A DNA stretch of 64,000 nt, taken from the NCBI GenBank assembly GCA_025738555.1, contig JAOVFP010000019.1, positions 1,922,001 to 1,986,000 on the forward strand, written 5' to 3'. Under the pieces are notes generated by a model. The model had not been told where the DNA came from. It did no database searches and saw only the letters and a list, made by a program, of their open reading frames with translations. The position numbers and the translations under genes are program-made. Positions 1 to 11,736 of the stretch are shown one piece after another (the stretch's first letter is position 1; each line of letters starts with the position of its first letter). Source of the stretch: Cyathus striatus (taxonomy: Eukaryota; Basidiomycota; Agaricomycetes; Agaricales; Nidulariaceae).

Positions 1-847
1 ACCCAAGCTCAGTGAGTTACTGGTGCAGAAGGAAGCATGCAACGCTCTTATTATCGTTATAATATCAGACTAGTAAGTATATTGTAGGCCCTGTTATATC
101 CTTCAAATCATATTACAATTCATTATATTTGCAGAATGAGCTGTAATTAACACCAATGAGCGTAAATCGTGGATATCGGTTTTTCCCATTGCGCTCTCAA
201 AGAACTGCGTGGACGAATTTCTTGAGTGTGATCGACTCGTACTTTGTTTCCGCTCGGAAGTCATCCATCGAGAAGCATTCAGGCGATATGTGGGTACGTT
301 GGTATTACTCGTACTAGACAGAAACAGAGTTAGCACAGCTACATGGTCAAATGTTGTCCATGTACTGTAATTGCTCAGCATCCTGAGCTGATAGCGACCA
401 ACTATGGAAATCATCTGAATTTATAGATGACTTCGGAGCGATGATGTATGATGCATTTTCGGGCATAGCGACAGGGATTGACCTGTGTTCGGATCCTTTT
501 ATATTCTTGCTTAGTTGTCAAACGACGGCGATTAAATCTGGTCGGTACCAGTGATGAGGATCTCTTCCCTGGTGCTGTGCCGAGATTTTTCAGGTTCTCG
601 ATAATTATATCCGTACCTTGCTGTTTGATGAATATTTTGCGAGTCAAGCACGGCGTTTCGCCTTAAGCACACGGAGTTCGTATCTAAATTGAAGTCAAAA
701 GTATGAATGAACATCAGACGTAGCATGGCATCTAGTAGTACGAACTGTTGTCTACTTCGATGAAGTAGTGAAAGTCAAGTCTCCGCGCTAACTCCTCAGG
801 CGCAGGCGGTGATTCCTCTCCCTATTGACATTGAATGAGATTTAAAT
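1..847. other. Unassigned left edge
   Basis: I see no convincing gene, RNA or repeat here. Open frames are short, overlap on both strands and show no recognisable domain. The stretch is the downstream flank of the minus-strand gene that ends at 848. Confidence 0.5.
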
Positions 848-2631
848 TCACAATTCGAAACTACGAACTTCTTCCATAAGTGCTTTCCAATCATTATGAT
901 GTGTAATCGCCTGACCGGCCGTGGGGACCTCGAAATATGTGTAAGGAGGGTATTGATTATTATGATTATTAATAATATAGAGGAACCATACCTTGTGGAG
1001 AAGGTACTTGTTTATAAGTCGAGAAGGATGCATTGTCTTTTCTGATTAAAGAAGTTGTCTAACCATAGTGATAGATGAAACTCACATTGGATGGATTATC
1101 GACAGTAGCAGTTGCTGTCGAGTCGTTCTCTTCTTTTCTGTGTTCTATTACTTCTTTGGTCCCAGAATTCGTAGGACCTGAAAAACTTGCAGATGGTGTT
1201 TGGAATGGGACGAAACTCGACCGTGGTATAATATCTTCAGCCGTTAGGCTTGTGTTCTGTGTCGCCTTTACGCTCAGACTTCCCCCAAATAGTTTTATCC
1301 ATAAGAAGTTACCGAGCTCAATACAAAACGTGCGCACAAAGATGCACTGGTTCTCGACCTTGGATACGGGCATTGGCCCATATTTGACTCGAGCTGGGCC
1401 GGAATGGTTCCAATGATAATAGTAAACATGTTCCGCGTTTTGTATACTATCAGCTTGCTCGAACGTGGCAGTGAATCGAAGGTTGACGGAACTGGGAGAA
1501 GAGGGACTGTGTGAAAAGGCCCCTAGGGCCCACGAGGTATTCTTGTCATATCCAGTTACAAGATGGATCGATCCGTTTACCGCCGATCTGTGTCGAATCG
1601 TGTTGGCGTAGTAATACCAACTTTCACTGTTTCGACTCGCATACTCTTGGAAAGCACCAATAGTTCGAAAGTCTTCCCTGTAAAACCCTTCTGGAAGTAT
1701 GACAACTGCACCCTCATAATGCATACATGCGAAGTCATAATCACTTGTTGCACCCCACCTATAGTTTGCATTGTTAATGAAAGAATTCCTTCTATTCATT
1801 AATATGCCTAACTGAAACCACGTACGGGTGCATAGCTCGAGTTCCAGTATTTCCCTGCATGGACCTGCTCATTAGGAAAGTACCACGCGAATACTCCCTA
1901 CCAGAGTTGATATCCACCGGATCTGGCTTCGATATTGGCTGAAATCCATCCGGAACACGAGTCCCGTTTACAGCATGATCGGAAGGAAGGCAGATATTAA
2001 AGAGGAAGTCAAAGTCGCCACTAGAGTTGATGATACCGACATCTCCTATTCGGATTCCACTCTCCACGTACTCTGCAGGAAGGTTAGAGCTCGGGCTTGG
2101 GAACCACAATGGGAAGCCATTTCCTTTTGGCCATAAGAGGCGAGCGTAAATCTCACTATCCTTCTCATCCGTTGGTTGAAGGTAAAATATAGAAGGTGGG
2201 GTAGAATCATTCTGTATGTGCTTGAGAAAATGAACAGATAGAGATCCACTAAACTATACCATTGGAAACCGAGAACTTTGAGATGGAGTAGAATCTGGTA
2301 AAACCCATTAAAACAGGGTTAAAGGAACTAAAGGTGACCAGACCACCTACCACTGGTCCAATGAATAAGATCACGACCCACGGTGAAAAAAGTTCCCCCA
2401 TGAGTAGTCACTGCATTAGATCCACCAAGCGTGTTTACCGTCCTGTTCCAATTGATCAACTCCAACCATTATTGTGCACTATCGGGATTAAATACGTTTG
2501 GTGAACTGCTTGGTTGTCATCATACAAAACTCGTGTAGGAGGAACTAAGCTGCCCTGATCTGCTGATGAATTTTTCATTTTCATTAATCGAAGTAAATAG
2601 AAGAACTAGTCAGTGGTCACACACCTGACAT
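848..2631 (-). CDS. Multi-exon protein of unknown function, family copy 1
   Basis: I do not recognise a function. The model rests on comparison with the paralog at 5140-6840. A 7-nt first exon (2625-2631, ATGTCAG) is followed by exons near 2347-2559, 1826-2248, 1086-1758, 992-1036 and 848-928. Introns 1759-1825, 1037-1085 and 929-991 have clear GT/AG ends at the same places in both copies. Conserved blocks include THGGT-F near the N-terminus, RIGDVGII and DFLFNICLP in the middle, then ILPEG-YRED, WYYYAN, GPxxVKYGP and FVRTFCIEL, and a C-terminal AITHHNDWK block. There is no signal peptide, catalytic signature or membrane segment. The N-terminal part is uncertain: the 2347-2559 exon meets an in-frame stop unless a weak intron (donor GTTTTG) is removed, so this copy may be decaying. 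The family looks familiar from other Agaricomycetes, but I give no function. Confidence 0.7.
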
Positions 2632-2639
2632 GTTTTGGG

Positions 2640-2760
2640 GAATGCTAACGCAAGGAGATCAAAACATCGATAAGGACGTTCTTATAAGGTATGTTGCCTT
2701 GGCGTTACGTCGCTTCCCGCAACATTGACATCTTCGATATTATTAGAACGGGTACAAACA
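2640..2760 (-). promoter_or_regulatory. Promoter region conserved between two paralogs
   Basis: The bases just upstream of the start codon match the region upstream of the second paralog (6841-6965). Both contain GGAGATCAWAMCATCGATAA and a CTTCCC-CAACATTGAC block in the same order and spacing, although surrounding intergenic DNA is unrelated. This fits a shared promoter and 5' leader kept since the duplication. Confidence 0.5.
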
Positions 2761-2999
2761 GGTACAAGCCGATACCCACATGAATCTGTGTGCAAGACCA
2801 CGATGATAAGCACATACGTCCTTGATATTAGTTCAAACATTGCGGCTCAAAGAATAGGACATATGTGGGCACCTAGTTTTTACCGTTTACGCATAAAAGT
2901 GAGCATGTTTGAGTGTGCCACGCTCAAGGCCGAATTTTTACGCTCAATAAGTGAGCGTGTCACACTCAAGGTATATATTAGTTGTGAATGGCCTGTTTG

Positions 3000-3118
3000 G
3001 TTAAGTACGCCAATGGTGAAGCGGTTATCATGCTTGCCTTCCATCTCGTATGTGGCCTGGATAACACGATTTCAGCAAGCGGTAGGGGTTACATTCCTCT
3101 TTGGCGTATTAATAAAGA
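3000..3118 (+). repeat. tRNA-derived SINE-like relic
   Basis: Starts GTACGCCAATGGTGAAGCGG and ends GGGGTTACATTCCTCTTTGG. The first part matches the box-A half and the last the box-B half of the tRNA-like heads at 7436, 7705 and 8010. The box-B core is mutated, so it is probably inactive. The wider 2761-5139 interval holds no supported gene. Confidence 0.55.
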
Positions 3119-4039
3119 GTTCTGCAACATTAATTTTAACTGTGGCTGCCGAAGTGTGAAGCTTTGAGGAGTCTATTTTTCTAACAGAAACGGACCCCTG
3201 ATATGTTATGGTTCAAGTGACTGACTTGCACTAGGCCAATAGAGGTACGATGAGCGGCTTCTCATTTGTGGGCCATGACGTTGAGGTGTTGGTGCGAAAC
3301 GTCACGGGTGGCTGACGCCAGCATCTGAGCTTTGGGTATGTCGTACCCTCGTTTCAATTGAAGTTATTCCGACCTCAATTGCTTTGCTCTTTCAACACAT
3401 TTGTTTCAGGACTAGACTCCTCTCTTGTGGAGCTCTCTGATCGAGGGTCATGGAGAAAACAGGAACGAAGGCACGATGTTCCCATCTTCTCCTGCACCAG
3501 GTCTGTACTGTTGTGTTCGTCACTCGAAGCTAACGGTTCTCTTCCTCCCGCAACAGTATTTTGTCTCGGTTTCATCTCGCTTTGCTCTCCTATTCTATTT
3601 TTCCTCTTTTCATCGTTATTATTTTTTCCGTCTACCTTACTTACGCATCTGCTCTCTACATTACGTGTGCGAATATATTTTCTCAGTCGGCGTCGTGGTG
3701 CTGCACGTTGTCCGTTGTCACCTCCCCACAGGCCGCTCCTAAATCTTTGGTGCGAATATCCTCGATTGGTAATTTCAAGATTTCTTTGTATAGTGTAAGG
3801 ATAGACTTATTGAATCGAAGTTTCCGACGCGATTCCAGTTCAAATACTTGAATCCTTACCAAACATCCAGGCTCGTTCACTAGCGTCTTTAAGCTTCAAG
3901 GCGTACCAATTCTGTGGAAGAAAAGTCTACTGACAATCTGGATAGATTGATGGTCGGGTGAAAATAGACTGACCCGGAAGTTGCCCGGGTCGGGCCGCCG
4001 TTGTGTTCGGGAGTCGGGATTTGGTAACACATTACTTAC

Positions 4040-4570
4040 GTAATCGAATTGTTTGGTTCAGTTAGCTGATACCCTCTCGGAGTCTCGGTCCGATTCCCGT
4101 GGCGCGCTTTGCAAATGCCACCTCATCGAGTCTTTCGTTTTAACGACGACGACCAGCACAGGACCACAACATAGTCACTATGCTTATCTTACCTCCTGGA
4201 ACCCCAGTCACACTAGCATGTTACAGAGTGACCAACCCTTTAGTTGGAGCTGTTAGTTGAGGAAGCTGGCCAGCGCTGCAGGATATTCAACAACTCATCA
4301 TGTGTTCGCGGGTGGTCTTACTATCGGTATGCAATACTTCGTCTTCATTCCCTGCACTTCTTTCACCCACTGTGTATTTTTCTGTCTTGCTTTATTGCCG
4401 TGCTGCTGTAGTGACGCCGCTCTCCTTTTACCTTGCTTTCGCATCGTTTGTCCAACGTCGACGTTCGAATCAACGGCAAGTATATCGGTATTATCGCCAT
4501 TCTTCTACCACAGCACTGTAGGACCGATCTTTTCTAAAAGTTTAGCATATCTCGGTAGTAACAATGCATG
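4040..4570 (+). repeat. Dispersed repeat, copy 1, with tRNA-like head
   Basis: Closely matches 23216-23660. Both begin with a TTTGGTT-AGTT stretch followed by a box-B-like GGTCCGATT, then share CAAATGCCACCTCATCGAG, a CACCAGCACA-G-CCAC segment, TCTCCTGGAAC, and a final block with CGGTA-GCA and CTTCGTCTT. The head can be read as a degenerate tRNA, so this may be a second SINE-like family. Confidence 0.5.
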
Positions 4571-5139
4571 AAAGTTAATTTGTATTAAGAGATCGTCTAT
4601 CCAGTCTATATCCTCCATAGCTGAAAATAGGATGGATAGAATCGCGTTAAGATAGGTCAAAGACATATATGTTGGTAAAACACTAACCACATTTCAATTT
4701 TTTGTCAACTTCAGACTCTTCCTACTCTGCTCCTTCATCGTCTTCAGAGTTGTCCTTGTGGCCACCTTCGGCACTTCCTTTGTCTCCTTCATCGTTTCCT
4801 AAACTGAGTTGGGCGCTAAGAAGAGGAGCGATTGAATTAGGAGTGTTTGGGGATCGAATTAAAGCTTGTCACGTACACCAGCCCGGGGAGTGAAAAGAAG
4901 TTGATATTAGAACTTGTCACTGGCGAGTACATTCTTGCTTTCAATTTTTTCTGTGGAACTCGATTGTTTCGCCTTAGAAATACGACATTCAATTCTGTTG
5001 AATATGAGTCAAGAATGCGAATTAGAGAAAGTGTAGACGAACCGCTATCAAATTCAACGTCGAAATATAACTCAAGTCTCCGTGAAATATCTTCAGGATC
5101 TAGTAGCGAATCATCTTCCTGTTGATTTTGAATGAAGGT

Positions 5140-6840
5140 TCAAATAAATTGTGGGTGTAAGCGTACTACCTCATCTATCAAGACTTTCCAGTCATCATGA
5201 TGTGTAATAGCCAGGTTAGCAGTTGGTTCCTAATCATACAATACGAGAGGTTATCGAATAACCATATGAATAACATACTTTTCTTAATAGGTACTGGGTT
5301 ATAATCCAAGAAGGATGTGTGGTCTATTATTGATTTCAGCCCTGTAACACCGGTGAAAGTGACAAATAGAAACTCACAGTGGAAGCTGTGGTTAAATTCT
5401 CACTGTCATCTCTACCTCCCGGGTGGTGCATATCTGATTCGAGTGAATACCCCCGTACCCCATGTTCAAAAGGAACATAACTTGACCGGGGAATAATTTC
5501 TTTAGCCTTCATGCTCAAGTTTTGCGTTACTTTCACTCTGGTCTTTCTAGTAAAAAGTGCCGACCATCGTGAGTAATTTAATTCAATACAAAATGTGCGA
5601 ATGAAGAGGCTTTGGTTTGGATCTTCAGCCACAGGTGTTGGTCCGTACTTCACTTGCGCAGGGCCAGATTGATTCCAGTGATAGGTGTACGTGTTCGAAT
5701 CACACCTTTGGGTACTTGTATGGAATCGAATGTCGACAAATCCTGAACTCGAAGGAATGGTGTTTGTAAACGCGCCTAATGCCCAAGCTGTGCTCTTGTT
5801 GTGTCCAGTGACTAAATGTAATGATCCATTTACTGCTGCTCTGTGTCTAACCCTGTTCGCATAGTAGTACCAATGTTCACCATTCTGACTTGCATATCTT
5901 TGGAAGGTACCGATAGTAAGAAGGTCCTCTCGGTATGAACCTTCAGGTAGTATGAGAATTGCGCCTTCCTGACTTGCGCACTTGAAGATATAATCACTTG
6001 GTACCCCCAAATCGTCGCTTATTGAGAGCTTGTTACTCGACTATCTGGAACCTAAGTTCAACGGAGTCGCTTACGAATGTATCAATGGAGTCCTTGTGGA
6101 ACCCGTCATGGCCCTGCTCACCAAGAAAGAACCATGATAATGCTCCATTTCCGAGTTTACATCCATACGATCAGGCTTTGATAGTGGTTTAAATCCTTCC
6201 GGGACATGATTCGAGTTGACAGGGTGATCTGCGGGGAGACAAATATTGAAGAGAAAGTCAAAGTCACCCTTATAATTAATAATGCCGACATCTCCTATTT
6301 GAATTCCACTCTTCGCGTACTCCACGGGAAGATGTGTGCCTGGATTCGGAGACCACAATGGGAATCCATGTCCTTTTAGCCATAACAGGTGTGTGTATAT
6401 CTCATTGTCCTTTTCATCTGACGACGTGATAAAGTCGTTCTGTCCATATTTGAATAACATCGTACGAAAAAAGTAAATTGGACTGTACCGTTGGAGTCCG
6501 AGGATAAGATGGTGCAGGATCTAACGCAACGGATGAATATAAGATTTAAAGAAATGAAGTCGAGAACTTGACCCCTACCAATCCGTTGAATAACGTCTCG
6601 ACCTGCAGTGATGAACGTTCCTCCATGAGTAGTCACTGCACTAGATCCACCGAGCATGTTTGCTGTCCTATTCAGACCAATCAACTTCAACTTAAATGGT
6701 ATTTAAGTCGCTATTGAAGGTATATACGTTTGGTATACCGGTACGTGGGCAGGAGGAGCTGTGTTGCCCAGATCTGGTAATGAGTTTCGTCATATGCCTT
6801 CATCGATATAAGACGTAATTACTAGAAACATACCTGACAT
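5140..6840 (-). CDS. Multi-exon protein of unknown function, family copy 2
   Basis: Paralog of the gene at 848-2631, same strand and architecture. Exons read as 6834-6840 (ATGTCAG), 6732-6773, one ending near 6550, 6075-6439, 5378-6017, 5279-5323 and 5140-5229. Phases agree across the last four. A 49-nt intron after codon 14 bypasses an in-frame TAA. The protein keeps LGGSSAVTTHGGTF, RIGDVGII, DFLFNICLPADHPVN, HLVTGHNKSTAWALGAF and the C-terminal AITHHDDWK block. The donor ending the LGGSSAVTTHGG exon is unclear: the site used by the paralog (AG|GTGG) reads AG|GGGT here, so an alternative donor is used or splicing is damaged. No function recognised. Confidence 0.7.
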
Positions 6841-6965
6841 TTTTGAGAATGCTAGCAATGGGAGATCATACCATCGATAAGGAAATGGAAAACGTTCGTA
6901 GATGTTGCACGGGCATCACTTCTCTTCCCACAACATTGACGCCTTATAAGTATATTATTAGAATA
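6841..6965 (-). promoter_or_regulatory. Promoter region conserved between two paralogs
   Basis: Counterpart of 2640-2760: GGGAGATCATACCATCGATA and CTTCCCACAACATTGACGCC lie at similar distances from the start codon in both copies. Confidence 0.5.
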
Positions 6966-7009
6966 ATCCCACAGCTTTTTAGGCGGCTATAAGGTTAGCT
7001 CATGCATTA

Positions 7010-7416
7010 CTGTACCAATCAAATCAATTCGGCACCCCTCTTGGTGCGTGACAGGCTCAACCACCAAAAGCTTTCGGCACTTTGATATCTCAGCGTGACA
7101 CTCCCAAAAATTTGGCACCTTCAGTCTTAACCTAGTCCAAAAATTATTTGTATTGTATACATTATTATTTCAAAGCTTGTTAAGACTTCGTAAGCTGTTA
7201 GTTAGTAGTGTAAAAACGACAAACCACTGGGAAAAAGTGACAGAACTGATGGTTCGAACCGCTCTCGAGACGAAAGTTTCGGGCGCTTGGTAGGCGCTAA
7301 TTATGCAACGAAAAAACCTTTTGGCACTGACGATTTTAACGCGTGACAAGTGCCAAATTTCGGCATTTTGGAGAGGCATGTGACGCGCGACTGCCGAATT
7401 GATTTAATTCGTACAG
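7010..7416. mobile_element. Tc1/mariner-type MITE with TA target duplication
   Basis: A 407-bp element flanked by TA (7008-7009 and 7417-7418). The 25-bp terminal inverted repeats begin CTGTAC and run into AAATCAATTCGGCA, with two mismatches between ends. Internal copies of TTCGGCA and GTGACA lie in both orientations. No coding capacity. TA duplication and small size fit a Tc1/mariner-type MITE. Confidence 0.75.
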
Positions 7417-7435
7417 TATGTTACTTACGAGGTGT

Positions 7436-7665
7436 GTGTTAACTTCGAGAACATGCGCCGATGGTGAAGCTGTTGTCATGCTTACCTTCCACTGTATTAA
7501 GCAGCGACAGGGGTTCGACTTCCCTTCGGTATATGATCTATCGCAGGAATTTATAAATTTTACACAACTCCATTATCATATTTGTACAAGTAAAGACTTA
7601 GCTAGCCGAATGAGCCATTTTTCACGACATGGTAACTTATGAGACTGAGAAGAATCGAAGAATCA
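7436..7665 (+). repeat. tRNA-derived SINE-like copy 1
   Basis: The head reads GCCGATGGTGAAGC...CATGCTTACCTTCCAC, then after a short insert AAGCAGCGACAGGGGTTCGA. It has acceptor-like ends, a box A and a box B, as in a tRNA. A body follows with a GCAGGAATTT-TAAATTTTACACAACT block, TTTGTACAAGTAAAG and AATGAG. Confidence 0.6.
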
Positions 7666-7704
7666 CGAAGGAAGATTCAAGAGATAGATATTACAAGGTG
7701 TCAC

Positions 7705-7945
7705 TTACTAGAGGAAGTACGCCGATGATGAAGCGGTTGTCATGCTTGCCTTCTATTATTTGTATTACTTAAGCGGTGACAGGGGTTCGATTCCCCTTCG
7801 GCGCGTACCTGCGCACTACCCAAAGTTTTTCTGATCTTTCATCGACGCAGGGATTTGTATATTTTATACAACTACACCTAATACATCATCGACATTTGTA
7901 CAAGTAAAGGTTGCTGGTAGAATGAGACATTTTTTATTGTGTCCA
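7705..7945 (+). repeat. tRNA-derived SINE-like copy 2, best preserved
   Basis: Best copy: GCCGATG at the start pairs with CTTCGGC at the end of the head apart from one mismatch, and the T arm AGGGG-TTCGATT-CCCCT is perfect. The body repeats the TTTATACAACT, TTTGTACAAGTAAAG and AATGAGACATTTTT blocks of copy 1. Anticodon identity is unclear because the anticodon region has an insertion, so a functional tRNA is unlikely. Confidence 0.65.
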
Positions 7946-8009
7946 CTGTAAAAATTAAAAAAGAAGAGATAGAAAAGTTTACAAAGATGTCGCAATATAT
8001 ACGTTTATC

Positions 8010-8215
8010 AAGGAGTACGCCGATAGTGGAGCGGTTACTTATCATGCTTGCTGTTCATCGAGGATGATAACCTCAGTGCTACTCCCCATCAGCATATAAT
8101 CTCTGGCAAAAAAACATTTTTGTAGCATTGATCGTTCGCCGAAGCATGAATTTTTGAACTTTATACACCACTCCATCTGTTGACGTTTGTGTTATCGACA
8201 CCTCTAAGAAAACAG
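8010..8215 (+). repeat. tRNA-derived SINE-like copy 3, degenerate
   Basis: Starts GTACGCCGATAGTGGAGCGG, a diverged version of the other heads, with an extra ATCATGCTTGC block. The body keeps TTTATACACCACT and GACGTTTGTGTTA in the same order. The rest of 8216-8835 has nothing recognisable. Confidence 0.5.
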
Positions 8216-11200
8216 ACGGGCGAAAGATGCATACAGTCATCAACCACCAAACGTGACACCCCCACCTCACGTGACAAACCCGACTGATTGGCTTCTCCTC
8301 ACCTCAAATCTATGACTATCACTACAATTCTTTTTGTATTTTGAGGCATAGTATCCTAGGAATGAGTTCCAACAGTATTTTTACAGATATATATTGAAAT
8401 AGATATATGACACATCAATTAAGTTGGAGAGTTACCCCAAACATGAGATTTACAAAAAATACATGGCATGTATTACTCAATAAAGGTACTTGATTTAATT
8501 TTTTATAACATAAGCAGCTATTATTCAATGTAATAAACCTGTATGAATGTTTTCACGAGTAAAGTGCATCTATGTTCGCTGATATCACTAGAAATCTGAA
8601 GTGCTCAGTGTTGTGAGACAAGGAGGTTTTGTTTATATTAATGATCCGGACTTCGGCAATCTTTAATTTTGAAGTGTTTTGTAATAAACTGTATTGCCAT
8701 CAGCGGCTGTCACGCCACGTGGTTTTGATCAAATTCCAGTCCCCTCAACTATTTTGCGAATGTTCGCTCCATACTAAAACACAGCGCGGTAAAAATTATA
8801 CAAAGCGATTCTATATGATTATGTCTATCCATATGTAGGGCTGCCAACCGTACCATATATGGTATACGGCTGTACACTGACAGACAGTTTACGGGTGTAT
8901 CCATACTGTTCCCCGTACTGTAAGAGAAATTTTTGAAGTGCCATATGGTATGGTATTGTCTTATGGATGGCCATATTATGGTATATGGTTACATATTTTT
9001 GGTTGTGATATCTTACTTTAGTTCAAGGTTGCATTTTGTAATTTAGAAAGAAAAAATTAGTTTATAGTAGTTCCTCAGTGCAATGTAAGACACGGTAGAC
9101 AAGTTAAATTCAATGTGAGTCCAACATACAAATGTACATTCATATTTATATCATAGGAATAGTACATGTTAGTCTAATTCAACAATTTCGGCATGTAGGA
9201 GATGAAGCCGCTGCTTAACCATCATGAGGCTTCTGATAGTGTCTGACTTTAAACTAGAATATTGAAGTGAGATTGTGTCGTGCCCTCCTGAGAATATGCG
9301 CTTGACAGCTACAGCTGAGCCTAATATATATTAGTAAGTTGGCAGAATACAAAACTGAAGACTAAAAAACATACCTGGAATTCCTAAAAGATCGAGAGCA
9401 AGGTGGGACAAACATGGGAACTGAAAGTGATGGCTATGCCACCACTGGACTGGATCGCAAGCACCAAAGTCCTCCTGTGGTAGTGCAAAATACTGTTCAA
9501 GCTCATCAATGTTGGTTCAAGGCTTCTGAAAAAATCGAGTTGTGAAATCTTCTGTCTCGGTGGGAGAACCCTGTGAAGATAAGATTGATGATGTTTCTGC
9601 ATTAGAAACAGATGGTACCACATGAGCTACCACTTTGAAGTAATTGTTGTGATAGTATTCATGTAGGGTCTTCTTCGCATCAACAAGATATGCTGAAAGT
9701 CCAGGATTCTCACTATAATCAAGATCAAGACCTGCATATGATATACAAGGGTCTAGAACTGTAAAGATTAAATATAAGTATGAGTTTGTAACAGAAAATT
9801 AAATAATACATATGAGCAGTCCAGGTGTACAAAGGAGATTGGTCAAACTTTTCATAATACTCACTTAGTTTTTGATGTGCTTTGACAAGTCCATTCTTGA
9901 GGTTCTCTGGAGCATCATCAGAAAGCTCCCATAAAGCACCCTTCAACTCGCTTTGAAGCCCCCTAAAAACAGCAGCTGATTGAGAAAGCATGGGCTTCTT
10001 GGTTATTGACATTTGTGTTGTTGCAGAGCAGAATTTCTTTAGCCACTTAGTGACTAAAATAATAGCATCCCAGTTGCCTTCAGACAGCTTGAATGCTCGA
10101 AAATCATGGTGTGTAGCAAAGCTATCTATGGCTGCATGATAATCCAATGCATGTTCTATCAATTATCAGAGTAATACTGGCACAATGTTAAAATAAAACT
10201 CATGAAGCATTTGGTGGGTTGATGACCACCTCATCTTCACATCAAGGATAAGCATTAGTGGCTCACTTTGCTGGCTTGGGATGGATGTCTTTGCCACCAG
10301 ATTCTATTTTTCTCGCTGCTGTGGGCTGGAATGTACAGCTCAGATGATTTTGCAAAGCTAGAAGGAGAGTTCAGATCACTATTTGAATATTTAATCAGAA
10401 TCAACATACTTTTCCTATTGCCTCACAATGATTTAATGTACTGGTGTTGGAAACTGTCAGCTGAACCTCAGTGGTTTCATCATCATCACTATCAGGGTCC
10501 ATTAATGTAGCTTCTTCATCTCCTGGGTTTTGGAGGGAAGCAGTCATCAATTCTTGATATACTCCTCCTCTGGAAGTTGCTTTACGGCTCTCTGTAGAAC
10601 TAAGTGCACCTATATTTTCTAAAAGCTACCATATACCATTGTTAATATACACGAGATAGGATTAGTTTATGAAATACAACACTAACCTTGACTGCTGCTA
10701 GATGAACTGTATGCAGCATGCACTGCAATCATGAGAATCAGCTACTAAAAGAACCAGGATCCAGTTCATTAAAACAACGCTCCAATGAAACAAGCATTGT
10801 GTCATTGTTTGTAGCATTGTCCATGACAAATGCTAAAATCTATTCAGCCACCATGAACATTAACATTAGTGTGTGATATGGAGAAACAGTTAATTAAATC
10901 TTACATACCTTGCTGCTGCTATCTAAGCCATATATCTGTAGAGTTTTCCAAATGACACTAGCCATGTTCTCACCTGTATGCTTTCCTAGCATTTCCTGAA
11001 AATCAATCAATAACTCTTCTATCATATAATATATAATCAACAGGCAAATACAGAAATAATTGAATAAGATTATATACCAGGCCTCCCATCATTTGTAACA
11101 TAATGAGCAATGATGGCTAGGAATGCAATTTGATTGCTTGAAGTCCATGCATCGAGGGATATGCTAACCCTCGAGTTGAGTTGCTAATAAAATATGCATT

Positions 11201-11736
11201 AGATAGTGAACACAAATTATAGAAATAGAACGTAGAACACACCTCAAACATCTCTTTCACAGAGCTAACTGTATCATCACCCATTTTCATAATGCAAGTA
11301 CAGACTGTGGTACAACCTGGAATCTTAAATGCAGGACTTCCCTGAAAATGGGTGTACATGAGAAGGTCATGAAATTCAGTCTTCTCCACTTCATCAAATG
11401 GCTGATCACAAGTGACTATCCATTTTGCTAGTAAGTCTTCAAACACCTCTTGCTGCCATTCCCCCTAAATCTGATTTAATATGTAAAACAGAAATATATT
11501 TGAACAATGCACCTTGGCTTTCATCAACTGTTTCTCAAAAGCACGTACAATATTTTGCAAGGTTTTCTCCAGCTTCACAAGGTAGCTGTTTCCACCAAGT
11601 GAGTCCATGGATATCTCACCTGAGGCCAGTAACTCTTCCTCCTTCGTCGGTGGACTAGATCGACCATTAAGAACAGTGTATAGTCGATTCATAGCTGGGA
11701 ATTTCTTTAAATGTCCCGTTAGCCCTAGTTAAAATG

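Noticed and set aside
7436..8100. Genuine tRNA genes
   Set aside because: The heads look tRNA-like, but the anticodon loop is enlarged, copies carry a shared non-tRNA body and several are clearly degenerate; SINE-like repeats fit better.
7436..8215. CRISPR-like array from three spaced similar units
   Set aside because: Units are over 200 bp, imperfect and tRNA-headed, and the genome is eukaryotic.
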